DNA of 6,104 nucleotides. It comes from JBDTSW01 sp039930945 (GTDB lineage Bacteria; Actinomycetota; Thermoleophilia; Solirubrobacterales; 70-9). The position numbers were made by a program, and so were the translations under genes. The notes beneath the pieces are model-generated. The model had not been told where the DNA came from. It ran no database searches and saw only the letters and a program-made list of their open reading frames with translations. Of the stretch, positions 1-5,685 are shown piece after piece. The stretch is from positions 1 to 6,104 of the forward strand of contig JBDTSW010000112.1 of NCBI GenBank assembly GCA_039930945.1, given 5' to 3'. The stretch's first letter is position 1. Each line of letters starts with the position of its first letter.

Positions 1-362
1 ACACCGGCCGCTGCCCGGTCGGGATCACGACACAGGATCCCGAGCTGCGCAAGCGACTTCACGTCGACGAGGCGGCCCAACGGGTGTTCAACTTCCTGCA
101 CACGCTGACGCTCGAGGTGCAGATGCTGGCCCGCGCCTGCGGCAAGACCAGCGTTCACAGCCTCGAGCCCGAGGACCTGGCGGCGCTCACGGTCGAGGCC
201 TCGGCGATGGCCCGGGTGCCGCTGGCGGGTACCGAATACATCCCGGGCGTCAGCGAGGAGCGCGCGCTCGGCGAGATCCGCACCCTGCTCGACCAGTACC
301 TGGACAACGCAGGCGACTTTGAGCCGGTGGCCGCCGGCTCAGCGACGGAGGATCCCGAGTGA
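1..362 (+). CDS. FMN/Fe-S glutamate synthase-family protein, C-terminal part (MgsC/GlxD-like), partial
   Basis: The reading frame is open from base 3 and ends at TGA 360-362; about 119 residues are present and the start lies left of the window. The first residues, TGRCPVGITTQDPELRKRL, match the end of the FMN-binding glutamate synthase domain. In that family the Cys of the CPVG motif is the last ligand of the 3Fe-4S cluster, so the catalytic barrel and the other two ligands are off the edge. The following helical tail (NFLHTLTLEVQMLA, then LEPEDLAALTVEAS and PLAGTEYIPG) resembles the short stand-alone versions of this domain rather than full GltB, which continues into a long beta-helix domain. 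The family transfers ammonia from glutamine to a 2-oxo acid or, in N-methylglutamate synthase, forms N-methylglutamate from methylamine and glutamate. The MgsC/GlxD reading rests on the amine-oxidase neighbours; an ordinary archaeal-type glutamate synthase remains possible. The stop overlaps the next start by 4 bases. Confidence 0.8.
   Translation, partial: TGRCPVGITTQDPELRKRLHVDEAAQRVFNFLHTLTLEVQMLARACGKTSVHSLEPEDLAALTVEASAMARVPLAGTEYIPGVSEERALGEIRTLLDQYLDNAGDFEPVAAGSATEDPE
347..351 (+). promoter_or_regulatory. Shine-Dalgarno site GGAGG for the 144-residue protein
   Basis: A perfect GGAGG lies 7 bases upstream of the GTG at 359. It sits inside the last codons of the preceding glutamate-synthase-like gene. 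It decides the start of the next gene and shows that the GTGA overlap is a real stop-start junction. Confidence 0.75.
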
Positions 363-793
363 CCAGGGCCGACAAGGCGGAGCAGGGCACCTCGATCGAC
401 GCCGAGTACCTCTCCGGCAAGCGCTTCCCCTACCAGGAAGACATCTCGATGATCGAGGACATCGACCTCGAGGCCGCGACCCCCGGCAAGGACCTGAACT
501 GGCTCGAGGACGTCGAGCTGCTCGAGGAGGAGGGCACCCCGGCGGTCTTCGACCGCTACTCCAACTCCTTTTTGCGCATCTACTTCCCGATCCCCGAGGG
601 ACGCGAGGACGAGATCGCCCGCAAGGTGCTGATCGCCCATCTGACGGCGGGCAACTCCTACGGGGTCCGGCTCAAGGTCGCCCACGCCAAGTTCCCCCAG
701 CCCGAGCTCGGCCCCTGGGTCGAGGGCTCCCCCGTCGTCGGGGACGACTGGAGCCCTCCCGTGCTCGAGGGCTGGGAGCCGCCGGAGCACTGA
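359..793 (+). CDS. Conserved-looking acidic protein of unknown function, 144 residues
   Basis: I do not recognise this protein. It starts at GTG 359 behind a strong GGAGG and overlaps the preceding stop by 4 bases. It ends 5 bases before the next gene, so it is translated within the operon. It has no cysteine, no signal peptide and no hydrophobic segment long enough to span a membrane, so it is probably cytosolic. It is strongly acidic (29 Asp/Glu against 13 Lys/Arg). Residues 1-62 are acidic and probably helical (for example WLEDVELLEEEG, 48-59). Residues 63-110 look like a small folded alpha/beta core (RYSNSFLRIYFPIPEG at 66-81, then ARKVLIAHLTAGNSYGVRLKV). The tail (112-144) is rich in Pro, Trp and acidic residues. 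It is not SoxD-like: it lacks the zinc-binding cysteines of the sarcosine oxidase delta subunit. Its place between the glutamate-synthase-like gene and two flavin oxidases suggests an accessory subunit or adaptor, by context only. Confidence 0.8.
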   Translation: MTRADKAEQGTSIDAEYLSGKRFPYQEDISMIEDIDLEAATPGKDLNWLEDVELLEEEGTPAVFDRYSNSFLRIYFPIPEGREDEIARKVLIAHLTAGNSYGVRLKVAHAKFPQPELGPWVEGSPVVGDDWSPPVLEGWEPPEH

Positions 794-798
794 CGCCG

Positions 799-2088
799 AT
801 GGCAGCGCTGCCCGACTCTGTTCGCCACCTGGTGATCGGGGCGGGCGTCCACGGTTTGTCCACCGCCTGGCACCTCGCAGCGGCGGGGGAGGAGGTGCTG
901 GTCGTCGACAAGGAGCGCGTCGGGGCGGGCGCCTCGGGGATCGCCTGCGGGGTCGTCCGCAACAACTACTTCCAACCTGCCATGGCCGAGCTGATGGCGG
1001 CCTGCGTCGAGATCTGGGAGTCCGATCCCGAGGTCCTCCACTACCACGGCAGCGGCTATCTGGCTCTGGGGCCGCAGCAACAGGAGGCGGACCTGGCGGA
1101 GGTCTTCGACCGCCAGCAGCGGATCGGATATCCCTCCCAGCTGCACACCGGCGAGCAGGCGGTCCGTGCACACATGCGCGAGCTCTTCGGAGACTGGCGA
1201 GCCGAGGGCCTCAGCGTCTGCCTGCACGAGCACAGGGGCGGGTTCGCGTTCAACCAGGAGTCGATGCGGGGTCTCGCAGACAAGGCGCGGGCCGCCGGCG
1301 CCAGGATCGCCGAGGGCGTCGAGGTCACCGGGTTCGACCTCGACGGCTCGGGCGCGGTCACCAGGGTCGGGACGAGCGCGGGCCAGGTGGAGGTCGAGCA
1401 GGTCGTGGTCGCCGTCGGGCCCTGGATCGCCCGGCTCTGGGAGCTGCTCGGGCTGCCCGAACGGATCGACGTGCACCGACCGGATGGCACGGTCGAGCGC
1501 GACGTGGCGATGTGGACCTACTGGTACCTGCAGGAGGGAGAGGTCGCGCTCCCACCGTCCACGCTCAGCGCCGCCGACGGGACCGAGCCGCCGGTGCTCC
1601 ACGTCGACTCCGACCGCCCACTGTCCGACGACGACGGCCGGCTCGTCAGCGAGGGGCCCTGGGGCATCTACGTGAAGCCGGATCGCGAGTCGATTCAGGG
1701 CGGCGCCCAGCCGCTGCCCGTGGGCGAGCACCTCGAGGTCGACCCCTACCCGACCGGCACGGTCGAGCCCGGGTTCCCGGATCTGTGGTGCGCGGCGCTG
1801 TCATCCTGCCTTGAGCGCTTCCAGGGCTGCCGCGCGCTGTACCGGCAGGCGCGCTCGGGCGGCGCCGGCGCCTTCACCGCGGACAACTTCCCCGTCTTCG
1901 ACCGAATGCGCCCGAACGTCTACGTCGCGGCGGACTCGAACCACGGTTACAAGATGATCGCCGTCGGCCGCGAGATCGCCCGGGTGCTCCAGGGCGAGCA
2001 CTCGTCCCTGCTGCACCCCTTCCGCTTCGAGCGCTTCGCCACCGGCGACCTGCACCCCGTCTCGCACAGCCCCTACCCATGGAGCTGA
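799..2088 (+). CDS. FAD-dependent oxidoreductase, DAO/SoxB-like family (first paralogue)
   Basis: A 429-residue flavoprotein predicted to oxidise an N-methyl or secondary amine in the cytosol. The N-terminal Rossmann fold is clear: VIGAGVHG at 12-19 binds the FAD diphosphate, Asp37 ends the second strand, and GAGASG follows at 42-47. HEHRGG is at 143-148, AVGPW opens the second FAD-contact strand near 209, and the C-terminal FAD segment has DNFPVFD at 362-368 and HGYKM at 382-386. The length suits a DAO-domain protein without the THF-binding GcvT-like domain of dimethylglycine oxidase or SoxA. I see no Cys where monomeric sarcosine oxidase attaches FAD. Asn152 occupies the place of the SoxB His that carries covalent FMN (by-eye alignment from memory), so FAD is probably non-covalent and FMN absent. 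ATG 799 is chosen because the Rossmann fold begins about 10 residues later; GGAG at 784-787 is a weak, distant ribosome site. The gene ends in PYPWS. Substrate is not readable from sequence. Confidence 0.88.
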   Translation: MAALPDSVRHLVIGAGVHGLSTAWHLAAAGEEVLVVDKERVGAGASGIACGVVRNNYFQPAMAELMAACVEIWESDPEVLHYHGSGYLALGPQQQEADLAEVFDRQQRIGYPSQLHTGEQAVRAHMRELFGDWRAEGLSVCLHEHRGGFAFNQESMRGLADKARAAGARIAEGVEVTGFDLDGSGAVTRVGTSAGQVEVEQVVVAVGPWIARLWELLGLPERIDVHRPDGTVERDVAMWTYWYLQEGEVALPPSTLSAADGTEPPVLHVDSDRPLSDDDGRLVSEGPWGIYVKPDRESIQGGAQPLPVGEHLEVDPYPTGTVEPGFPDLWCAALSSCLERFQGCRALYRQARSGGAGAFTADNFPVFDRMRPNVYVAADSNHGYKMIAVGREIARVLQGEHSSLLHPFRFERFATGDLHPVSHSPYPWS

Positions 2089-3365
2089 GGGCAGCAGGCC
2101 ACGTCATCGTCGGCGGCGGAGTGCATGGCCTGTCGGCCGCGTGGCGACTTGCCGAGCGTGGCGCCGACGTGCTCTTGCTGGAGAAGGACAGGATCGGCGC
2201 CGGCGCCTCGGGCGCGGCCGGGGGGATCGTGCGCAACTTCTACCGCTCCGCCGCGATCACGGACCTGATCCGGCTCTCGGTCGAGATGTTCGAGGCCGAG
2301 CCGGAGGCGTACGGCTTCAGGCAGGTCGGCTACCTGGCGGCCGTGCCGGAGGCCCAGGTCGACGACCTGATCGCGATTCGCGCGAATCACGATCTCGCCG
2401 GCTATGAGTCGGAGCTGATGGTCGGAGGCGAGAGCTGTCACGAGTATCTGGCCTGGACCTGGCCCGACTGGGAGGCGGAGGTGGAGGCCGTGCTGCACGA
2501 GCGGAGGGGGGGCTGGGCGGACGCGATGCAGACCGTGCGCCACCTCGCGGCGCGGGCCCGCGCGGCGGGGGCGAGGATCGTCGAGGGCGTGGAGGTGACC
2601 GGCTTCGAGTTCGGCCCCGGCGGCGTCGAGGCCGTGCTGACCTCGCGGGGACGGGTGGAATGCGAGGTGACGGTCGCCGCACCCGGCCCGTGGGCGGCGC
2701 ACCTTTGGCGGATGCTGGGGCAGCGCCCGGAGGTGGAGCTGGCGCTGAACGGGAGCAACGAGCGACTGCCGCTGGTCGCCTACTGGAAGGCGCAGGAGGG
2801 CGAGTTCGCCCTCCCGGGAGCGGGCCTGGGACCGCGCGCGGGACACGAGGCACCGGTGGTCCACCTCGACCAGGCCGGCCCGCTTCGCTCGGATCGCGAT
2901 GGGCGGCTGCTGGCGCCGGGGCCCTGGGGCATCTACTTCCGGATGGGCCGCACCGGCACCGGGATCACCGGTGGGGGCATGCCGCTTCTGCTTGCCGACC
3001 CCGTGCTCGATCCCTATGGGCCGGACAATCCCGCGCACGCCGCCGAGCCGGCCTTCGCGGAGTTCTTCGCCTCCGGTCTGGCGGCGGCGATTCGGCGTTT
3101 CCGCGGACTCGCCGGCGACTGGAAGGTGACGCTCGCGGGCGGGGTCATCGCCCACACGCCCGACAACTACCCGGTCTGCGACTGGGTCCTGCCGAACGCC
3201 TACGCGATCATCGACTCCGGCCACGGCTTCAAGATGCTGGCGCTGGGACGGTTGGCGGCGGACGACATCCTCGAGGGCGAGGGCCGGCTCGAGCCCTTCC
3301 GCCTGAGCCGCTTCGAGCGGGGAGCGACGCACACGCCCTCGCAAGGGCCATACCCGTGGACGTAG
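2079..3365 (+). CDS. FAD-dependent oxidoreductase, DAO/SoxB-like family (second paralogue)
   Basis: A 428-residue paralogue of the preceding gene, collinear over its whole length. Shared landmarks are VGGGVHG at 11-17, Glu35 at the end of the second strand, RIGAGASG at 38-45, HERRGG at 140-145, RARAAGARIVEGVEVTGF, GPWGIY, TPDNYPVCD and HGFKM at 382-386, the same residue number as in the first copy. It ends in PYPWT, matching PYPWS of its neighbour. The position of the SoxB FMN-histidine is Ala149 by my alignment, and no covalent-FAD Cys is evident. It lacks any GcvT-like C-terminal domain. ATG 2079 must be the start because the FAD-binding strand begins at residue 8. This ATG lies inside the last codons of the first paralogue, overlapping by 10 bases, and no Shine-Dalgarno sequence precedes it, so translation probably depends on termination-reinitiation. 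That suggests the two proteins are made in a linked ratio and may form a heteromer. The reaction is inferred as amine demethylation or oxidation; substrate unknown. Confidence 0.88.
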   Translation: MELRAAGHVIVGGGVHGLSAAWRLAERGADVLLLEKDRIGAGASGAAGGIVRNFYRSAAITDLIRLSVEMFEAEPEAYGFRQVGYLAAVPEAQVDDLIAIRANHDLAGYESELMVGGESCHEYLAWTWPDWEAEVEAVLHERRGGWADAMQTVRHLAARARAAGARIVEGVEVTGFEFGPGGVEAVLTSRGRVECEVTVAAPGPWAAHLWRMLGQRPEVELALNGSNERLPLVAYWKAQEGEFALPGAGLGPRAGHEAPVVHLDQAGPLRSDRDGRLLAPGPWGIYFRMGRTGTGITGGGMPLLLADPVLDPYGPDNPAHAAEPAFAEFFASGLAAAIRRFRGLAGDWKVTLAGGVIAHTPDNYPVCDWVLPNAYAIIDSGHGFKMLALGRLAADDILEGEGRLEPFRLSRFERGATHTPSQGPYPWT

Positions 3366-3366
3366 T

Positions 3367-3960
3367 TCAGTCCGAGGGGGGAGTCGCGGCCGCGCCGCCG
3401 GCGCGCTGCGCGCGCTCGGCCGCGGCCCGGGCGCGCTCGGTGCGCGGATCTGAGCTGCGAGCCGCCAGGTTGGCGCCGACCAGCTCGGCGGCGCCCAGGG
3501 CGGCGGCCATCGCCAGCTTGCCGGCGACGACCGCGTCGGCTCTGAACTCCCAGGTGCCGGCGCCCGCGATCTCCGCCGCCGCCTCGGCGATCTCCGCCGC
3601 CGCCTCGGCGACCGCCAGCGGTGGCTCGCTCGCTTCGGCCAGAGCACTCGCGCGGGCAGCTCCGTCGCGCGCCCCGGTCACCTGGGCGTAGGCATGGACG
3701 TCGTCGTCGGCGACGACCAGCAGACGTCCGCGCAACTCGCCGGCGCGGCCGGCCAACGCCCGCAGGCGGGCCTCGGTATCGGCCCCGGCGCCCGCGCCCG
3801 CGGCGGCGATGCGATCCGCGGCCAGTCCGGCGGTCAACTCGACGAGCGCCGCGGCCGCCGCACAGGCGAGCGCGGTTGCGACTCCCGCGGCAGGGGGCTT
3901 GGCCGGCGAGGCCAGCGCGGCCAGCGCCTCCCCCACCCGGCGGTCCCCGAGCCCGGTCAC
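3367..3960 (-). CDS. fchA: Methenyl-THF cyclohydrolase / formiminotransferase-cyclodeaminase family protein
   Basis: A 197-residue, almost all-alpha protein of the FTCD_C/FchA family, which interconverts methenyl-THF and 10-formyl-THF (or deaminates formimino-THF). Supporting features are the N-terminal helix LGDRRVGEALAALASP, the Asp cluster VVADDDVHAYAQV at 82-94, PLAVAEAAAEIA at 114-125, and DAVVAGKLAMAAALGAAELVGANL at 142-165 read in its two halves. Position directly after fhs is the usual context. Oddities: about 70 of 197 residues are alanine. The family's Gly-rich loop (PTPGGGS in typical members) reads SPAKPPAAGVA at 18-28. The Lys-rich segment that normally follows the next helix is absent. 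Start: GTG 3958-3960 gives the usual family N-terminus, but its GAGG is only 2 bases away. GTG 3934-3936 has GGGGA 7 bases upstream but trims the first helix. The open frame continues further upstream only inside fhs. It ends one base from the opposing gene's stop. Confidence 0.75.
   Translation of the reverse strand: MTGLGDRRVGEALAALASPAKPPAAGVATALACAAAAALVELTAGLAADRIAAAGAGAGADTEARLRALAGRAGELRGRLLVVADDDVHAYAQVTGARDGAARASALAEASEPPLAVAEAAAEIAEAAAEIAGAGTWEFRADAVVAGKLAMAAALGAAELVGANLAARSSDPRTERARAAAERAQRAGGAAATPPSD
3383..3426 (+). terminator. Possible GC-only hairpin after the plus-strand operon
   Basis: CGCGGCCG at 3385-3392 pairs perfectly with CGGCCGCG at 3417-3424, extended by one wobble and one G-C pair. 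An inner GCGCG/CGCGC stem spans 3401-3413. It starts 18 bases after the TAG of the second oxidoreductase, where a terminator would be expected. There is no T-run. It also lies in the coding sequence of the opposing gene, where GC-rich dyads arise by chance, so the call is weak. Confidence 0.2.
3566..3607 (-). repeat. Perfect 2 x 21-bp tandem duplication inside fchA
   Basis: Two identical 21-base units, 3566-3586 and 3587-3607, lie head to tail and are in frame with fchA. Each encodes the heptad AEAAAEI, giving AEAAAEIAEAAAEI at residues 118-131 of the protein. The duplication adds exactly seven residues, two helical turns, without a frameshift. Replication slippage in GC-rich DNA is the likely origin. 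Confidence 0.9.
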
Positions 3961-3963
3961 GGC

Positions 3964-3985
3964 CTCAGCGCTTGCCGGCGCTGAG
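3964..3985 (-). promoter_or_regulatory. Perfect 8-bp stem, 6-base loop inverted repeat in the fhs-fchA gap
   Basis: CTCAGCGC at 3964-3971 is the exact reverse complement of GCGCTGAG at 3978-3985, with a 6-base loop. In the minus-strand mRNA this hairpin fills most of the 28-base gap between the fhs stop and the fchA GTG. Its 3' arm contains three of the four bases of the only upstream GAGG. It could control fchA initiation or mark an mRNA processing site. There is no U-run, so a classical terminator is unlikely. The dyad is seen; its function is inferred. Confidence 0.45.
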
Positions 3986-3992
3986 CGCTCAG
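3981..3992. other. 12-bp perfect palindrome CTGAGCGCTCAG over the fhs stop
   Basis: The sequence equals its own reverse complement over 12 bases and shares CTGAG with the adjoining inverted repeat. It covers the fhs stop codon. The two-base centre makes a poor RNA hairpin, so if functional it would more likely be a DNA-binding site for a dimeric protein. Chance is a serious alternative. Confidence 0.3.
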
Positions 3993-5659
3993 AACAGCCC
4001 CACCGTGCGCCCCTCGGCGTCGACGTCGACGTCGAAGGCGGCGGCCGCCTTGCCGAGCCCCGGCATCTGCTGGATGTCGCCACACAACGGCACCAGCCAG
4101 CCGGCTCCCGTGTAAGCGCGCAGGTCGCGCACCGGGAGCTTGAACCCGGTCGGGGCGCCGAGCAGCCCGGGATCTGCCGACAGCGACAGCGGCGTCTTCG
4201 CCATGCAGACCGGAAGCTCGGCCAGGCCCTGCTCGGTGAACTGCTCGATCTTATGCTCCGCCTCCAGGTAGTAGACGACCTCGCTCGCGCCGTAGACGCG
4301 CTTGGCGACCGCCTCGATCTTGCCCTTGATCGTCTCTTCGCTCTCATACAGGAAGCGGAACTCGTTCGGCTGATCGCAAGCGGCGACGACCGCCTCGGCG
4401 AGATCGGCGGCACCCTTGCCGCCCTGCGCGAACCCGTCGCTGACCGCGGCCGCGAATGCCCCTCCCTCGGTCGCCAGTCGCGCTGTCAGCTCCACCTCCT
4501 CGTCGGTGTCCTCGGGCCGGCGGTTGACGGCGACGACCGCCGGCAGGCCGAACTCGCGGACGATGCCCAGGTGGCGATGAAGGTTCGCGATCCCGGATTC
4601 GAGCGCGGCCAGCCCCTGCTCGCGGCTGGCGTCGGCGTCGAGCCCACCGTGGTGCTTGAGGGCGCGCACGGTGGCGACCAGGACGATCGCGCTGGGGACG
4701 AGCCCGCCGGCGCGACAGACGATGTCGATGAACTTCTCCATCCCCATGTCGGAGCCGAAGCCGGCCTCGGTGATCACGTAATCGCCCAGCTTCAGCCCGA
4801 GCAGGTCCGCGACCAGCGACGAGTTGCCGTGGGCGATGTTCGCGAACGGGCCCGTGTGCATCAGGCAGGGCTGGCCCTCGAGCGTCTGGATCAGGTTGGG
4901 CTTGATCGCGTCCTTGAGCAGCACGGTCATCGCCCCCGCGGCGTTCAGGTCCTCGGCGGTGACCGGCTCACCTGCGCTGGTGTAGCCGACCGTGATCCGG
5001 CCCAGTCGCCGGCGCAGGTCCTGGACGTCGCGGGTCACGGCGAGGATCGCCATCACCTCCGACGCGGCCGTGATGTCGAACCCGGTCTCGCGCGGATAGC
5101 CGTTGGCGGCTCCGCCGAGGCCGATCGTGACCTTGCGCAGCGCCCGGTCGTTCATGTCGACGGCGCGCTTCCAGGTCACCCGCAGGGCGTCGACCCTGTG
5201 CGGGTTGCCGTGCAGGATCGAGGCGTCGAGGATCGCCGCGAGCAGGTTGTTGGCGGCGCCGATCGCGTGCATGTCCCCGGTGAAGTGAAGGTTGAGGTCC
5301 TCCATCGGGACGACCTGGGCGAACCCGCCCCCGGCGGCCCCGCCCTTGATCCCGAACACTGGTCCCAGCGACGGCTCTCGCAGGCAGAGGACGGGACTCT
5401 TGCCGATCTGGCCCATGCCTTCGGTCAGCGCCACCGACGTCGTCGTCTTGCCCTCGCCGGCCCTGGTGGGCGTCATCCCGGCGACGCAGACGAGCTTGCC
5501 ATCCGGCCGCTCGGCCAGGCGGTCGATCGCGGCGAGCGAGATCTTGCTCTTGTAGCGACCGTAGGGCTCGATCTCTTCCGGCTCGAGTCCCAGTCCCTCG
5601 CCGATCTCGGAGATCGGCTGCAGCTTTGCGTCCTGCGCGATTTCCAGGCTGTTCTTCAT
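3989..5659 (-). CDS. fhs: Formate-tetrahydrofolate ligase (10-formyl-THF synthetase)
   Basis: A 556-residue cytosolic enzyme, the normal family length, catalysing formate + ATP + THF to 10-formyl-THF + ADP + phosphate; run in reverse it yields formate and ATP from formyl-THF. The ATP loop is TPTRAGEGKTTTS at 63-75, with Lys71 matching the catalytic Lys of the Moorella enzyme. REPSLGPVFG begins at 94, with Arg94 matching the catalytic Arg. Then come the GGAAGGG stretch, DLNLHFTGDMHAIGAANN near 121-138, and the C-terminal LPVRDLRAYTGAGW and MPGLGKAAAAFD. One small departure is Arg66, where most homologues have Pro or another small residue (TPTPAGEGK). ATG 5657-5659 is the start, behind a good purine-rich ribosome site. 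It lies 26 bases after the SoxB-type gene and 28 bases before fchA, so the three are probably co-transcribed. Here it most likely serves formate release from, or supply of, one-carbon units made by amine demethylation. Confidence 0.97.
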   Translation of the reverse strand: MKNSLEIAQDAKLQPISEIGEGLGLEPEEIEPYGRYKSKISLAAIDRLAERPDGKLVCVAGMTPTRAGEGKTTTSVALTEGMGQIGKSPVLCLREPSLGPVFGIKGGAAGGGFAQVVPMEDLNLHFTGDMHAIGAANNLLAAILDASILHGNPHRVDALRVTWKRAVDMNDRALRKVTIGLGGAANGYPRETGFDITAASEVMAILAVTRDVQDLRRRLGRITVGYTSAGEPVTAEDLNAAGAMTVLLKDAIKPNLIQTLEGQPCLMHTGPFANIAHGNSSLVADLLGLKLGDYVITEAGFGSDMGMEKFIDIVCRAGGLVPSAIVLVATVRALKHHGGLDADASREQGLAALESGIANLHRHLGIVREFGLPAVVAVNRRPEDTDEEVELTARLATEGGAFAAAVSDGFAQGGKGAADLAEAVVAACDQPNEFRFLYESEETIKGKIEAVAKRVYGASEVVYYLEAEHKIEQFTEQGLAELPVCMAKTPLSLSADPGLLGAPTGFKLPVRDLRAYTGAGWLVPLCGDIQQMPGLGKAAAAFDVDVDAEGRTVGLF

Positions 5660-5662
5660 CTG

Positions 5663-5676
5663 TCCTGCTTCCTTCC
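5663..5676 (-). promoter_or_regulatory. Ribosome-binding region of fhs
   Basis: On the minus strand the region reads GGAAGGAAGCAGGA just before the fhs ATG. AAGGA sits 10 bases and AGGA 3 bases from the start. It occupies half of the 26-base gap to the upstream SoxB-type gene and supports the ATG at 5659. Confidence 0.6.
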
Positions 5677-5685
5677 GTGGTTCAG

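Noticed and set aside
319..798. Upstream TTG start extending the first oxidoreductase to 589 residues
   Set aside because: The extra part is Arg/Pro-rich and overlaps the well-supported 144-residue gene. The FAD-binding strand fits a start at ATG 799.
3356..3391. GTG inside the PW codons at the end of the second oxidase, mirroring the ATG junction of the first and hinting at a lost third gene
   Set aside because: The frame beyond reads as Ala/Arg-rich antisense of fchA with no FAD motif, so it is a coincidence of the shared tail codons.
2073..3647. Minus-strand frames of several hundred codons opposite the oxidase genes (also 155-1171 and 658-1731)
   Set aside because: Arg/Pro-rich shadow translations of clearly coding plus-strand genes, with no recognisable motif or ribosome site.
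3961..4413. fchA frame extended upstream to an ATG at 4413
   Set aside because: The extension lies wholly within fhs and its gap in another frame and is Ser/Arg-rich low-complexity sequence. The family's N-terminus fits GTG 3960.
5660..5685. Possible promoter for fhs
   Set aside because: Only 26 bases, mostly a ribosome site. No -10 or -35 pattern fits and the layout is that of an operon.
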